A stretch of 64,000 nucleotides of DNA. Source: Aeromonas sobria (lineage in GTDB: Bacteria > Pseudomonadota > Gammaproteobacteria > Enterobacterales > Aeromonadaceae). A program made the position numbers and the translations under genes. The notes under the pieces were generated by a model. The model had not been told where the DNA came from, made no database searches, and saw nothing but the letters and a program-made list of their open reading frames with translations. Positions 20,287-28,971 of the stretch are shown here, piece after piece; within the stretch, counting starts at the first letter, position 1, and the number at the start of each line of letters is the position of its first letter. The stretch spans positions 62,001 to 126,000 of the forward strand of contig NZ_CDBW01000003.1 in the NCBI RefSeq assembly GCF_000820145.1. Reading direction: 5' to 3'.

Positions 20287-20583
20287 ATGATTCTCAACAA
20301 TAAACAGAAACAGTACCTCAAGGGCCTTGCTCACAGCCTCAAACCCGTCGTCCTGCTGGGTCAGCATGGTCTGACCGAAGGTGTACTGGCCGAAATCGAT
20401 CTGGCACTGAACCATCACGAGCTGATCAAGGTTAAGGTTGCCGCTGAAGATCGCGAGATGAAGCAACTGGTTATGGATGCAATCGTCCGTGAAACCGCTG
20501 CAATCAAGGTGCAAAGCATGGGCCACGTGCTGACTATTTATCGTCAAGCCACCGAGCCAAAAATCCAGCTGCCCCGCAAGTAA
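20287..20583 (+). CDS. yhbY: YhbY, CRM-domain RNA-binding protein
   Basis: Small single-domain CRM protein that associates with pre-50S particles in E. coli. The 98-residue chain shows the family pattern: LKGLAHSLKPVVLLGQHGLTEGVLAEIDLAL, then HELIKVKV and the RNA-binding GXXG-like turn region before VLTIYRQ. It is divergent from rlmE, the standard arrangement, and is followed by a terminator. Function is inferred from the family. Confidence 0.95.
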   Translation: MILNNKQKQYLKGLAHSLKPVVLLGQHGLTEGVLAEIDLALNHHELIKVKVAAEDREMKQLVMDAIVRETAAIKVQSMGHVLTIYRQATEPKIQLPRK

Positions 20584-20611
20584 AAGGGAAGAGCATCGCT
20601 CTTTCCTTATT
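20584..20611 (+). terminator. Terminator after yhbY
   Basis: AAGGGAAGAGC, ATC loop, GCTCTTTCCTT then ATT. An 11-bp stem with one G-T pair begins one base after the first base of the yhbY stop region. The T content after the stem is modest. Confidence 0.7.
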
Positions 20612-20686
20612 CCACTTCTTCCCGAGTCGCTTGCCAAAGTAGTCGCAAAGCCCTTAACCTGCGATGAATACTTTTGGATACGCATT

Positions 20687-21268
20687 ATGGCTCACCATCA
20701 AATTCTCACTGAAGATGAGCTGGCCATGCTGCGGGACTTGGGGAGCAATCAGGACACCCATGTCCTGAGTGGACACCTTGATGCCCCCATGCTTGGCTTG
20801 CTGCACAAAGCCGAACACCTGGTACTCGAAGCGCGCTTCGCAGGCCATCAGTTACGCTTTCCGCTTACCTTTATCGAAGCCGCTGAGGGTGTTGTCGAGC
20901 CTCGGCTGGCTGCACCAGTGATCAGGGAGCTTGGCTTTACCCGGCCACGGGCCTGGCGTCTCGAGCAAAAAGCCAAATTACACAGCAGTAAAGGGCTATT
21001 TCAAGTATTAAGCCTCTCACTGAACGGCCTCATTGTCGAAAACTTGCCAACCGATATGCTAGCCGATGACTCACTCAGTGGAGAACTCTGCATCGCGCAA
21101 GAGGCTTGTTTCCCCCTTGATGCCAGATTGGTTCGGCGCATCAAGTCTGATGCCAACCATGCAACCTGGGCACTGAGCTTTCAGATGAGCGAAAGCGACA
21201 TCGAACGGCTACGTCAGTGGCTGTTCCAGCGCCATCAGAATACCTTTACCGAGGCTTATCTGCCCTAG
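20687..21268 (+). CDS. PilZ-like domain protein, function unknown
   Basis: A 193-residue soluble protein. The N-terminal half (1-85) is not recognised. From about residue 88 the pattern resembles a PilZ domain: an Arg-containing strand (RPRAWRLEQKA), a SLSLNGL turn in the place of the D/NxSxxG motif, a downstream basic strand (ARLVRRI), and a final helix SESDIERLRQWLF. The canonical RxxxR and the Asp/Asn of the second motif are not exact, so c-di-GMP binding is uncertain. It lies between yhbY (+) and greA (-). Start ATG 20687 lacks a strong ribosome-binding site. Confidence 0.8.
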   Translation: MAHHQILTEDELAMLRDLGSNQDTHVLSGHLDAPMLGLLHKAEHLVLEARFAGHQLRFPLTFIEAAEGVVEPRLAAPVIRELGFTRPRAWRLEQKAKLHSSKGLFQVLSLSLNGLIVENLPTDMLADDSLSGELCIAQEACFPLDARLVRRIKSDANHATWALSFQMSESDIERLRQWLFQRHQNTFTEAYLP

Positions 21269-21294
21269 CAAGTATCTCAGTCTTAGCCAAATAC

Positions 21295-21322
21295 AACAGG
21301 GGAGCACCAGCCCCCCTGTTTC
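21295..21322. terminator. Bidirectional terminator between the PilZ-like gene and greA
   Basis: AACAGGGG and CCCCTGTT pair over a 10-base loop, with TTT after it on the plus strand and TTGTATTT on the minus strand. It lies between two convergent genes. Confidence 0.7.
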
Positions 21323-21340
21323 GTCATAACCTGACGTCGC

Positions 21341-21817
21341 TTAAACGTAAGCTACGTTCAGCACTTCGTATTCCACATCACCAGCAGGGGTCTTGACGAT
21401 AGCGACATCGTCTACTTCCTTGCCAATCAGCGCACGGGCAATCGGCGAGTTGACAGAGATAAGGTTTTGTTTGATATCCGCCTCATCATCACCCACGATG
21501 CGGTAGATAACCTCTTCCTCGGTCTCGCTCTTGAGCAGAGTCACGGTCGCGCCAAAAATGACACGGCCATTATTGGTGATCTTGGTGACATCGATCACCT
21601 GAGCATTGGAGAGCTTGGCTTCGATCTCCTGGATGCGGCCTTCGCAGAACCCCTGCTGCTCACGGGCAGCGTGGTATTCGGCATTTTCTTTCAGATCGCC
21701 ATGCTCACGCGCATCGGCAATCGCTTCGATAATCTGGGGACGAAGCTCGGTCTTGAGATGGTCGAGCTCTGCGCGCAGCTTCTCAGCGCCGCGAACAGTC
21801 ATCGGAGTATGATTCAT
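21341..21817 (-). CDS. greA: Transcription elongation factor GreA
   Basis: Binds the secondary channel of RNA polymerase and stimulates cleavage of backtracked transcripts. The 158-residue protein has the N-terminal coiled coil with the active tip acidic pair in [24 protein letters not shown], and the C-terminal FKBP-like domain ([21 protein letters not shown]). Size and sequence are fully typical. It follows pomB on the same strand after 156 bases, so it probably has its own promoter. Confidence 0.98.
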   Translation of the reverse strand: MNHTPMTVRGAEKLRAELDHLKTELRPQIIEAIADAREHGDLKENAEYHAAREQQGFCEGRIQEIEAKLSNAQVIDVTKITNNGRVIFGATVTLLKSETEEEVIYRIVGDDEADIKQNLISVNSPIARALIGKEVDDVAIVKTPAGDVEYEVLNVAYV

Positions 21818-21973
21818 AGTCGAAACCTGGGTTGCTTGAAAATAGACACTGCGGCTATCTGCTAGGAAGCCGCAGCAATCGGTTCGGATGAGGCATCTTA
21901 ATATGAAGCCAACACAAAATCCACGTCAGCGCCCTGCAGCCAGTCCGCCCTGGTTGTCCCGCATCGGCAATGC

Positions 21974-22867
21974 TTACTTCCCTTCCGGTACCGAGATAGG
22001 CGCCGATACGGTCGGTTTACCCTGCAGGATAGAGATCTCTACCCGACGGTTCATCCGACGATTCTCGGGGGTGGTGTTGGGCACAAGCGGCTGGGAATCT
22101 GCCATCCCCTGCACCACCAGCCGCCGACCATCGAAGCCTGGCTCCTTGACCATCTGATGCGCCACCGCCACCGCCCGCTGGGAGGAGAGCTCCCAGTTGG
22201 ACTGGAACAGCTCATCTTCGGTCGCGACGTTATCGGTGTGACCAGAAATGGTTATTTCACCCGGTACATCCTTGAGCAACGCAGCAACCTTGCGAATAAC
22301 CGGCCAGAACTGGGGTTGCAAAAAAGCGGATCCGGCAGGAAATGACGCTTTTTCCCTGATCCGGATGATAATCTGTTGGCCCAGCGCCTCGATCTCGATG
22401 GCTCCGTCTTGAATCTGATCTTTCATCTGTTCAGCGAGCGCTTTGGCCAAGGTATTGGACTGCTGCTGTGCTTTTTGCGCATCCTGAGCCGTGTCCCCCC
22501 CTGTCTGTTTGCCATCACTCTTGTCCTGACCACCAGCCTGATCCGACTCACCGGGCAGAAATTCCAGTTCGGTCTGGGTCATGTCGATGGTCTGCTGCAT
22601 CACGGTATCAATCGGCGTTGGCTCGGGACGGCCAGGCCGAAATTCCTGGGCAATCACCGAGGTACCTTTGGGAATATCTTTTACCTCGAGAATATTCTGC
22701 ACACCGAAGGCTTTTTCCATGGAACCCGCGATTTGCTTGAATTTTTGTACATCCATCTCGGCAAAGGAGAGCAACAACACAAAGAAACACATCAACAGTG
22801 ACATCAAGTCGGCAAACGTACCCATGTACGCGGGTAGGCCGGGCGGCGGACATTTGCAATCGGACAT
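21974..22867 (-). CDS. pomB: Flagellar stator protein PomB (sodium-type MotB)
   Basis: Peptidoglycan-anchored stator subunit of the polar flagellar motor. The 297-residue chain has one membrane helix (about 18-38) with the ion-binding Asp in the TFADLMSLLMCFFVLLLSFAE region, a plug segment, a long polar Gln/Gly/Asp/Lys linker (about 95-145), and an OmpA-like domain with the peptidoglycan-binding motif ISGHTDNV and NWELSSQRA near 200-225. The sequence near the helix resembles Vibrio PomB, hence sodium coupling is inferred. It starts 8 bases after pomA. Confidence 0.95.
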   Translation of the reverse strand: MSDCKCPPPGLPAYMGTFADLMSLLMCFFVLLLSFAEMDVQKFKQIAGSMEKAFGVQNILEVKDIPKGTSVIAQEFRPGRPEPTPIDTVMQQTIDMTQTELEFLPGESDQAGGQDKSDGKQTGGDTAQDAQKAQQQSNTLAKALAEQMKDQIQDGAIEIEALGQQIIIRIREKASFPAGSAFLQPQFWPVIRKVAALLKDVPGEITISGHTDNVATEDELFQSNWELSSQRAVAVAHQMVKEPGFDGRRLVVQGMADSQPLVPNTTPENRRMNRRVEISILQGKPTVSAPISVPEGK

Positions 22868-22875
22868 ACTGCCCC

Positions 22876-23634
22876 CTACTCGGTGCCGGTATTACGTTTG
22901 GATTGATTCAGATAGTTTTGCAACATCGACTGGATCACCCGCGGGTTCTGGCCATCCTGAATCCCCATAATGGCGTCCAGAATCAACGCTCGACACAGTT
23001 TTTCCTCGCCGCTACGCAGCTCCAGCTTGTCCGCGATGGGAATCGCGACCATGTTTGCCAAAATCGCACCATAAAGGGTGGTCAACAAGGCAACCGCCAT
23101 CGCCGGGCCGATTGACTTGGGGTCACTCATGTTGGCCAGCATAGCCACCAGTCCCACCAAGGTACCTATCATCCCCATGGCAGGGCCCAGATCCCCGAGG
23201 GTACGGAAAACCTTGATGGCGGTGACATGACGCTCGGCAGTCAACTCGATATCTTTTTCCATCACGGCACGTACCACATCGGCATCGTGGCCATCCACCA
23301 GCATATCGATCCCTTTTTTCATGAAAGGATTGGGGATCTCAGCCGCTTCCAGCGCCAGAAAGCCCCCTTTGCGAGCTGCATCAGCCAGTTCGACCGCCTT
23401 GGTAATTAAATCATCCAGCTTGTCGCCCTTGTACATAAAGGCTTTGCCGCCAACCTTGAATGCCATAAAGAACTGGCCAATGTTGAACTTCATCATGGCG
23501 ATGAAGATTGAACCAAAAATGGTGATATAGACCGATGGCATATCCACATACATGCTCATGGGGCCGCCCAGCAGCATGCCGTAAACCACCACCCCGAAAC
23601 CCAGCACTATCCCTATCAGACTGCCTAGATCCAC
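22876..23634 (-). CDS. pomA: Flagellar stator protein PomA (sodium-type MotA)
   Basis: Ion-channel partner of PomB. The 252-residue protein has four membrane helices: about 1-22 and 33-50 at the N-terminus, then 150-172 and 184-205 after a cytoplasmic loop with the charged residues that touch the rotor. The pore helices carry the conserved GPAMGMIGTLVGLV and PAMAVALLTTLYGAI motifs. It matches Vibrio PomA rather than proton-type MotA by remembered resemblance. pomA-pomB form a two-gene unit away from other flagellar genes. Confidence 0.95.
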   Translation of the reverse strand: MDLGSLIGIVLGFGVVVYGMLLGGPMSMYVDMPSVYITIFGSIFIAMMKFNIGQFFMAFKVGGKAFMYKGDKLDDLITKAVELADAARKGGFLALEAAEIPNPFMKKGIDMLVDGHDADVVRAVMEKDIELTAERHVTAIKVFRTLGDLGPAMGMIGTLVGLVAMLANMSDPKSIGPAMAVALLTTLYGAILANMVAIPIADKLELRSGEEKLCRALILDAIMGIQDGQNPRVIQSMLQNYLNQSKRNTGTE

Positions 23635-23843
23635 GTTCCTACTCCTGTCACCCGTTCTTATGGCTATTATAGTCTGTTGAATTTTCTGCTATTGCATCCC
23701 ATGCGGCAAGCCTCAACCCACAGAGAATGCTGGTTCATTATCGACCAGTTTATCGAGAGTTTGAGGGGCCAGTGCTTTTCTGCCTCCCCCCTGCGGACGG
23801 TCGATGTTAATATAAGCCGTTTTTTCAATCCCCGAGGATGGAC

Positions 23844-24095
23844 ATGGCCAGTAAAAAAATCGACCGTCTGAGTTTTGATGCCACTCTGGAAGAGCTGGAA
23901 ACCATCGTTCATCAGCTGGAACAAGGTTCCCTACCCCTGGAAGAGGCGCTCAAACAGTTCGAGCAAGGAGTCCATCTGGTGCGGGCCGGTCAGCAGAAGC
24001 TGGAACTGGCCGAACAGAAGATCCAGATCCTGCTCAGCCAAGCCGATGGCAGTGATAAGCTCGCCCCCTTCCAGCCAGAACAAGGAGAGGAGTGA
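23844..24095 (+). CDS. xseB: Exodeoxyribonuclease VII small subunit
   Basis: Small subunit of the single-strand-specific exonuclease VII. The 83-residue chain forms the helical hairpin SFDATLEELETIVHQLEQGSL-like core with the conserved PLEEAL and FEQGVHLV segments. ATG 23844 is chosen because GAGG lies 6 bases upstream; the ATG at 23838 touches that site. The stop directly precedes the GTG of ispA, so the xseB-ispA-dxs operon is translated in a coupled fashion. Confidence 0.95.
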   Translation: MASKKIDRLSFDATLEELETIVHQLEQGSLPLEEALKQFEQGVHLVRAGQQKLELAEQKIQILLSQADGSDKLAPFQPEQGEE

Positions 24096-24986
24096 GTGGC
24101 GCTGGACCATTTTTCCCGTCTGCATCGTCAGCGTATTGACGACTGTCTGTCAGCACAACTTGAATCCTTGCCCGCCATGGCGCCACGGCTGCGCGATGCC
24201 ATGAGCTACGGCCTGCTGCTGGGCGGCAAGCGGGTACGCCCGTTTCTGGTCTACGCTGTCGGCGAAATGCTTGGGGTAAAGAGCGATCTGCTGGATGGCC
24301 CCGCCGCTGCCGTGGAGTGCATCCACGCCTACTCCCTGCTGCACGATGACCTGCCCGCCATGGATGACGACGACCTGCGTCGCGGCCAGCCAACCGTCCA
24401 CAAGGCGTTTGATGAAGGCACCGCCATTCTGGCCGGTGATGCGCTGCAGACCCTGGCATTCTCCATTCTGGCCGACCACCCCATGCCCGATACTCTGATG
24501 GCCAACCGGGTGCGGATGCTGAGTACCCTCGCCCGCGCCTCCGGCTATCTCGGCATGTGTGGTGGTCAGGCACTGGATCTGCAGGCCGAAGGCCGCCAGA
24601 TCTCGCTTGCCGAGCTGGAGCAGGTGCACCGCCACAAGACCGGTGCGCTGATTGAGTGCGCCGTGGAGCTCGGTGCCCTGTGTAAGGCCGATGTGGATGA
24701 TGCCACCCTGGCCGCGCTGCAAAGCTATGCCGCTGCCATCGGGCTGGCCTTTCAGGTGCAGGATGACATCCTCGATATCACAGGTGATACCGCCACCCTC
24801 GGCAAGCCGCAAGGCTCTGACCTGGCGCTGGAGAAAAGTACCTATCCGGCCCTGCTCGGTCTTGAAAATGCCCGTGAGCTGGCTCGCGAACTGCACGGCA
24901 AAGCCTTAACAGCCCTGCAATCCTTGCCCTACAATACCGACATTCTGGAAGCGTTCGCCGATTACATCATCGAGCGAACCCACTAA
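24096..24986 (+). CDS. ispA: Farnesyl diphosphate synthase
   Basis: Condenses dimethylallyl and isopentenyl diphosphates to geranyl and farnesyl diphosphate for ubiquinone, peptidoglycan lipid carrier and others. The 296-residue prenyltransferase has the first Asp-rich motif in HDDLPAMDDDDLRRG (about 85-99) and the second in FQVQDDILDITGD (about 220-232), plus GGKRVRPFLVYA. It begins with GTG that follows the xseB stop without a gap; GGAGAGGAG upstream serves as ribosome-binding site. Confidence 0.97.
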   Translation: MALDHFSRLHRQRIDDCLSAQLESLPAMAPRLRDAMSYGLLLGGKRVRPFLVYAVGEMLGVKSDLLDGPAAAVECIHAYSLLHDDLPAMDDDDLRRGQPTVHKAFDEGTAILAGDALQTLAFSILADHPMPDTLMANRVRMLSTLARASGYLGMCGGQALDLQAEGRQISLAELEQVHRHKTGALIECAVELGALCKADVDDATLAALQSYAAAIGLAFQVQDDILDITGDTATLGKPQGSDLALEKSTYPALLGLENARELARELHGKALTALQSLPYNTDILEAFADYIIERTH

Positions 24987-25007
24987 ACGCTGGATAACAG
25001 TAACAAT

Positions 25008-26876
25008 ATGAGCGTTGATATTAGCAATTTCCCCAACCTGGCCCTGGCGGACACGCCAATCGAGCTGCGTTCCTTGCCCAAAGATCGGCTGCCGGTGCTG
25101 TGCAACGAGCTGCGCGAATATCTGCTGCGCTCGGTCAGCCGCTCCAGCGGACACTTTGCCTCCGGTCTCGGCACGGTCGAACTGACCGTGGCGCTGCACT
25201 ACGTCTACAACACGCCGTTTGATCGGTTGATCTGGGATGTGGGCCATCAGGCCTATCCCCACAAGATCCTGACCGGACGCCGTGACCGGATCCACACCAT
25301 CCGCCAGAAGGATGGTCTGCACCCCTTCCCCTGGCGTGACGAGAGCGAGTACGACGTCCTCTCCGTCGGCCACTCCAGCACCTCCATCGGTGCCGCCCTC
25401 GGCATGGCGGTTGCCGCCGAGAGCGAAGGGCTGGGTCGCAAGGTGGTTGCGGTGATTGGTGACGGTGCCATTACCGCGGGGATGGCGTTTGAAGCGCTCA
25501 ACCACGCCGGCGATGTGCACAAGGACATGCTGGTGATCCTCAACGACAACGAGATGTCCATCTCCGAGAACGTCGGCGCGCTCAACAACCATCTGGCCCG
25601 GGTCATGTCCGGCAAGCTCTACACCACCATCCGCGAAGGCGGCAAGAAGGTGCTGGCGGGTCTGCCACCGGTCAAGGAGCTTGCCAAACGGGCCGAAGAG
25701 CACCTCAAGGGAATGGTGGTGCCCGGCACCCTGTTCGAGGAGTTCGGCTTCAACTATATCGGCCCCATCGACGGTCACGATATCGAGGCGCTGGTCGAGA
25801 CCCTGCGCAACATGCGCAACCTCAAGGGCCCGCAGCTGCTGCACGTCAAGACCAAGAAGGGCAAGGGTTACGAGCCGGCCGAGAAAGACCCCATCGGTTA
25901 TCATGCTGTGCCCAAGTTCAATCCGGACGAGTGCTCCCTGCCCAAGGCGAGCGGGGCCAAACCCACCTTCTCCGCCATCTTTGGCCAGTGGCTGTGCGAC
26001 ATGGCCGCCAAAGACGAGAAGCTGGTCGGCATCACCCCCGCCATGCGTGAAGGCTCAGGTCTGGTGAAATTCAGCCAGCAGTATCCGGATCGCTACTTCG
26101 ATGTGGCTATTGCCGAGCAACATGCGGTCACTTTCGCCGCCGGTCTGGCCATCGCCGACAAGAAGCCGGTGGTCGCCATCTATTCGAGCTTCCTGCAGCG
26201 CGCCTACGATCAGGTGATCCACGATGTGGCGCTGCAAGATCTGCCGGTACTGTTCGCCATCGATCGGGCCGGTCTGGTGGGCGCCGATGGTCCGACCCAT
26301 CAGGGGGCGTTCGACATCAGCTTCCTGCGCACCGTCCCCAATCTGGTGGTAATGACGCCGTCCGACGAGAACGAATGCCGCCAGATGCTCTATACCGGCT
26401 ATCTCCATCAGGGCCCTGCCGCCGTGCGTTACCCCCGCGGCAGCAGCCTGAGCGATGCGCCCGTCTCGTCAGAGATGCAGGCGCTGGAACTCGGCAAAGG
26501 CCGCATAGTGCGAGAGGGCAAGGGCACCGCCATTCTGGCCTTTGGCACCCTGCTGCACGCTGCAAAAGCGACCGCCGAGGCACTGGATGCCACCCTGGTG
26601 GACATGCGTTTCGTCAAACCGATGGATGAGGCGCTGGTACTTTCCCTTGCTGCCAGCCACGATCACTTCGTCACTATCGAAGACAACGCCATCATGGGCG
26701 GTGCCGGTTCGGCGGTGAACGAGCTGCTGATGCGCAATAAACAGTGCAAGCCGGTGCTCAACCTCGGCCTGCCGGATCGCTTCGTGGAACAGGGCACCCA
26801 GCAGGAGATCTATGCCCTGCTTGGTCTGGACGATGCCGGCATCCAGCTCAGCATCGAAACCTGGCTGCAAGCCTGA
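25008..26876 (+). CDS. dxs: 1-deoxy-D-xylulose-5-phosphate synthase
   Basis: First enzyme of the MEP isoprenoid pathway; joins pyruvate and glyceraldehyde 3-phosphate with thiamine diphosphate. The 622-residue chain has an N-terminal TPP-binding domain with the [15 protein letters not shown]...NDNEMSIS signature (about 150-185), a central transketolase pyrimidine domain ([14 protein letters not shown]) and a C-terminal transketolase domain. It lies 21 bases after ispA and closes the operon before a terminator. Confidence 0.98.
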   Translation: MSVDISNFPNLALADTPIELRSLPKDRLPVLCNELREYLLRSVSRSSGHFASGLGTVELTVALHYVYNTPFDRLIWDVGHQAYPHKILTGRRDRIHTIRQKDGLHPFPWRDESEYDVLSVGHSSTSIGAALGMAVAAESEGLGRKVVAVIGDGAITAGMAFEALNHAGDVHKDMLVILNDNEMSISENVGALNNHLARVMSGKLYTTIREGGKKVLAGLPPVKELAKRAEEHLKGMVVPGTLFEEFGFNYIGPIDGHDIEALVETLRNMRNLKGPQLLHVKTKKGKGYEPAEKDPIGYHAVPKFNPDECSLPKASGAKPTFSAIFGQWLCDMAAKDEKLVGITPAMREGSGLVKFSQQYPDRYFDVAIAEQHAVTFAAGLAIADKKPVVAIYSSFLQRAYDQVIHDVALQDLPVLFAIDRAGLVGADGPTHQGAFDISFLRTVPNLVVMTPSDENECRQMLYTGYLHQGPAAVRYPRGSSLSDAPVSSEMQALELGKGRIVREGKGTAILAFGTLLHAAKATAEALDATLVDMRFVKPMDEALVLSLAASHDHFVTIEDNAIMGGAGSAVNELLMRNKQCKPVLNLGLPDRFVEQGTQQEIYALLGLDDAGIQLSIETWLQA

Positions 26877-26904
26877 TCTGCTGCGAGTTAAAGAGCAAAC
26901 AAGA

Positions 26905-26932
26905 GAAGGGCGCCTGATGGCGCCCTTCTTGT
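26905..26932 (+). terminator. Terminator after dxs
   Basis: GAAGGGCGCC, TGAT loop, GGCGCCCTTC then TTGT. A 10-bp stem between convergent dxs and the transporter operon. Confidence 0.8.
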
Positions 26933-26952
26933 ATCTTCACTTCTGACCGGTG

Positions 26953-27894
26953 TTAACCCTTGTAAATCTTCGGGTTAAACACATCCCGCAGCCAGTCACC
27001 CAGCAGGTTGATGACCAGCACCAGCACCACCAGACAGATCCCCGGGAAGGCAGTGATCCACCAGGAGCCGGAGAAGATGTAGTTGAAGCCGACGCTGATG
27101 AGCGACCCCAGCGACGGCTGGTCTACCGGCATCCCCAGACCGAGGAAGGAGAGTGCCGCCTCGCTCATGATGGCGTTGGCCACCTGCACGGTGGATATCA
27201 CCAGAATGGGCGACAGGCAGTTGGGCAGAATGTGGCGGAACATAATGCGCGGGGCACGGAATCCCATCACCTTGGCTGCTTCCACATACTCCTTCTTCTT
27301 CTCCGCCAGTACAGAAGCGCGCACGGTACGTGCGTACTGTGGCCACTCGGCAATACCGATGATCACCACCAGCATCATGATGGCGAACTTCGAGTAGAAC
27401 TCGGAGCCAAAGGTTGCCTGAAAGATGGCGGAGATGATGATCGCCACCATCATGGTGGAGAACGACAGCTGCACGTCGGCAAAGCGCATCAGCAAGTTGT
27501 CGATGCGGCCACCGAAGTAACCGGCAATCAGACCGATGACGATACCGAGCACCAGCTGTAGCGCCACCGCAAACAGACCGATGGAGAGTGAAATACGGGC
27601 ACCATAGAGGATGGTGCTCCAGATATCGCGCCCCTGGTTATCGGTGCCGAGCCAGAAACGTGCATCGCCCCCTTCCAGCCAGGAGGGTGGCAGTTCAGCA
27701 TCCATCAGATCAAAACTGGTCTGGTCATAGACGTTGTGCGGTGCCAGCCAGGGCGCCAATAGCGCCGCCAGCACAAACAGCACGAAGATGGCAAAGCTGA
27801 ACATGGCTACCTTGTCCCGCAGGAAGTAGTAGACGATGTCAGCATTCTTGAAGCGCGCCCAACGGCCTGGGCGTGTAGTTACAGCATTAGTCAT
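26953..27894 (-). CDS. Peptide-type ABC transporter permease (DppC/OppC family)
   Basis: Inner-membrane permease of the importer encoded with the two genes upstream on the same strand. The 313-residue chain has an N-terminal helix (about 30-52), the OppC-type periplasmic domain with WLGTDNQGRDIWSTILYG, four to five more helices and the EAA-loop EAAKVMGFRAPRIMFRHILPN that docks to the ATPase. It starts 3 bases after the partner permease stop. It ends the operon. Substrate class (di-/oligopeptide) is inferred from the family. Confidence 0.93.
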   Translation of the reverse strand: MTNAVTTRPGRWARFKNADIVYYFLRDKVAMFSFAIFVLFVLAALLAPWLAPHNVYDQTSFDLMDAELPPSWLEGGDARFWLGTDNQGRDIWSTILYGARISLSIGLFAVALQLVLGIVIGLIAGYFGGRIDNLLMRFADVQLSFSTMMVAIIISAIFQATFGSEFYSKFAIMMLVVIIGIAEWPQYARTVRASVLAEKKKEYVEAAKVMGFRAPRIMFRHILPNCLSPILVISTVQVANAIMSEAALSFLGLGMPVDQPSLGSLISVGFNYIFSGSWWITAFPGICLVVLVLVINLLGDWLRDVFNPKIYKG

Positions 27895-27897
27895 CTG

Positions 27898-28872
27898 TTA
27901 CCCCTTGGCGGTCAGGTTGACGGTCGGGTTGATAAACCCGTAGAGCAGGTCGACCAGGGTGTTGGTCACCACAAAAATCAGCCCCACGAAGATGACGTAG
28001 GCGGTGATCAGCGGAGTATCGACCCGGTGGATCGCCTCGAGGAACAGGAAACCGGTCCCCGGCCACTGGAACACGCTCTCGGTCAGGATGGTGTAAGCCA
28101 CCATGGTGCCGATCTGCACCCCACCGACGGTAATCACCGGCAGCATGGTGTTTTTGAGGGCGTGGCTGTAGTAGACCTTGTTGTTGTCCAGCCCCTTGGC
28201 ACGGGCGAACTTGACGTACTCGGAGGAGAGCTGCTCCAGCATCTCGGAGCGCACCAGCCGGATAAACAGCGGCAGCATAATGGAGGAGAGCGACACCGCA
28301 GGCAGGATCAGGTGCTTGATACCATCCCAGGTGAAGAAGCCCGACTCCCAACCCAGCAGGTTATAGGTCTCGCCGCGGCCATAGGCCGGCAGCCAGCCCA
28401 GCTGGATGGAGAAGAGATACATCAACATGATGGCGGTCAAAAACACCGGGATCGAGATACCGATACTGCTCCCCGCCATGATGATCTTGGTGGCAATGCT
28501 GCGCGGGTGGATCGCCGAGTAAACACCGAGCGGAATAGAGACCACCACTATGATCAGCGCGGCGGCAAACACCAGCTCAAGGGTTGCCACCAGCTTGTCG
28601 AGGATCACCTCGAGAGCAGGTCGCTTGAAGAAATAGGAGGTGCCCAAATCCCCATGCACCGCATTTTTCAAAAAGCGGCTGTATTTAATGAGGAAGGGAT
28701 CATTGAGGCCCATCTTCTCACGCAACTCGTGACGCTGGGCTTCGGAGACCGATTGTCCCACCATCTCGCGCAACGGGTCACCCAGGTTGTCCTGGATGGA
28801 GAAGGCGACCAGGCTGATGACGAACATCACTATCACGGCCTGATAGAACCGTTTCAGCAGGAATGTAAACAT
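27898..28872 (-). CDS. Peptide-type ABC transporter permease (DppB/OppB family)
   Basis: Second permease. The 324-residue protein has an N-terminal helix (MFTFLLKRFYQAVIVMFVIS), a large periplasmic region, the SYFFKRPALEVILDKL segment usual for DppB-like proteins, five helices after it and the EAA loop YVKFARAKGLDNNKVYYSHALKN. ATG 28872 has AAGGA six bases upstream; the longer frame to 28905 adds an Arg-rich stretch without homology. Confidence 0.94.
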   Translation of the reverse strand: MFTFLLKRFYQAVIVMFVISLVAFSIQDNLGDPLREMVGQSVSEAQRHELREKMGLNDPFLIKYSRFLKNAVHGDLGTSYFFKRPALEVILDKLVATLELVFAAALIIVVVSIPLGVYSAIHPRSIATKIIMAGSSIGISIPVFLTAIMLMYLFSIQLGWLPAYGRGETYNLLGWESGFFTWDGIKHLILPAVSLSSIMLPLFIRLVRSEMLEQLSSEYVKFARAKGLDNNKVYYSHALKNTMLPVITVGGVQIGTMVAYTILTESVFQWPGTGFLFLEAIHRVDTPLITAYVIFVGLIFVVTNTLVDLLYGFINPTVNLTAKG

Positions 28873-28889
28873 GCTTGTCCTTCTACGTG

Positions 28890-28947
28890 GCCTGTGTCGT
28901 GGCACAGGCTTCTGTTAGCAGGCGGAGTGGCCAGCTGACCACCCCGC
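28890..28947 (-). other. Two stem-loops between the binding-protein and permease genes
   Basis: A 7-bp stem GCCTGTG/CACAGGC (28890-28909) and an 11-bp stem with two G-T pairs, GCGGAGTGGCC/GACCACCCCGC around an AGCT loop (28922-28947). Neither has a T run. Such structures commonly protect the abundant binding-protein mRNA from 3' decay. Confidence 0.6.
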
Positions 28948-28971
28948 CCCGTCCTTCCTTGTGACGTTCGC

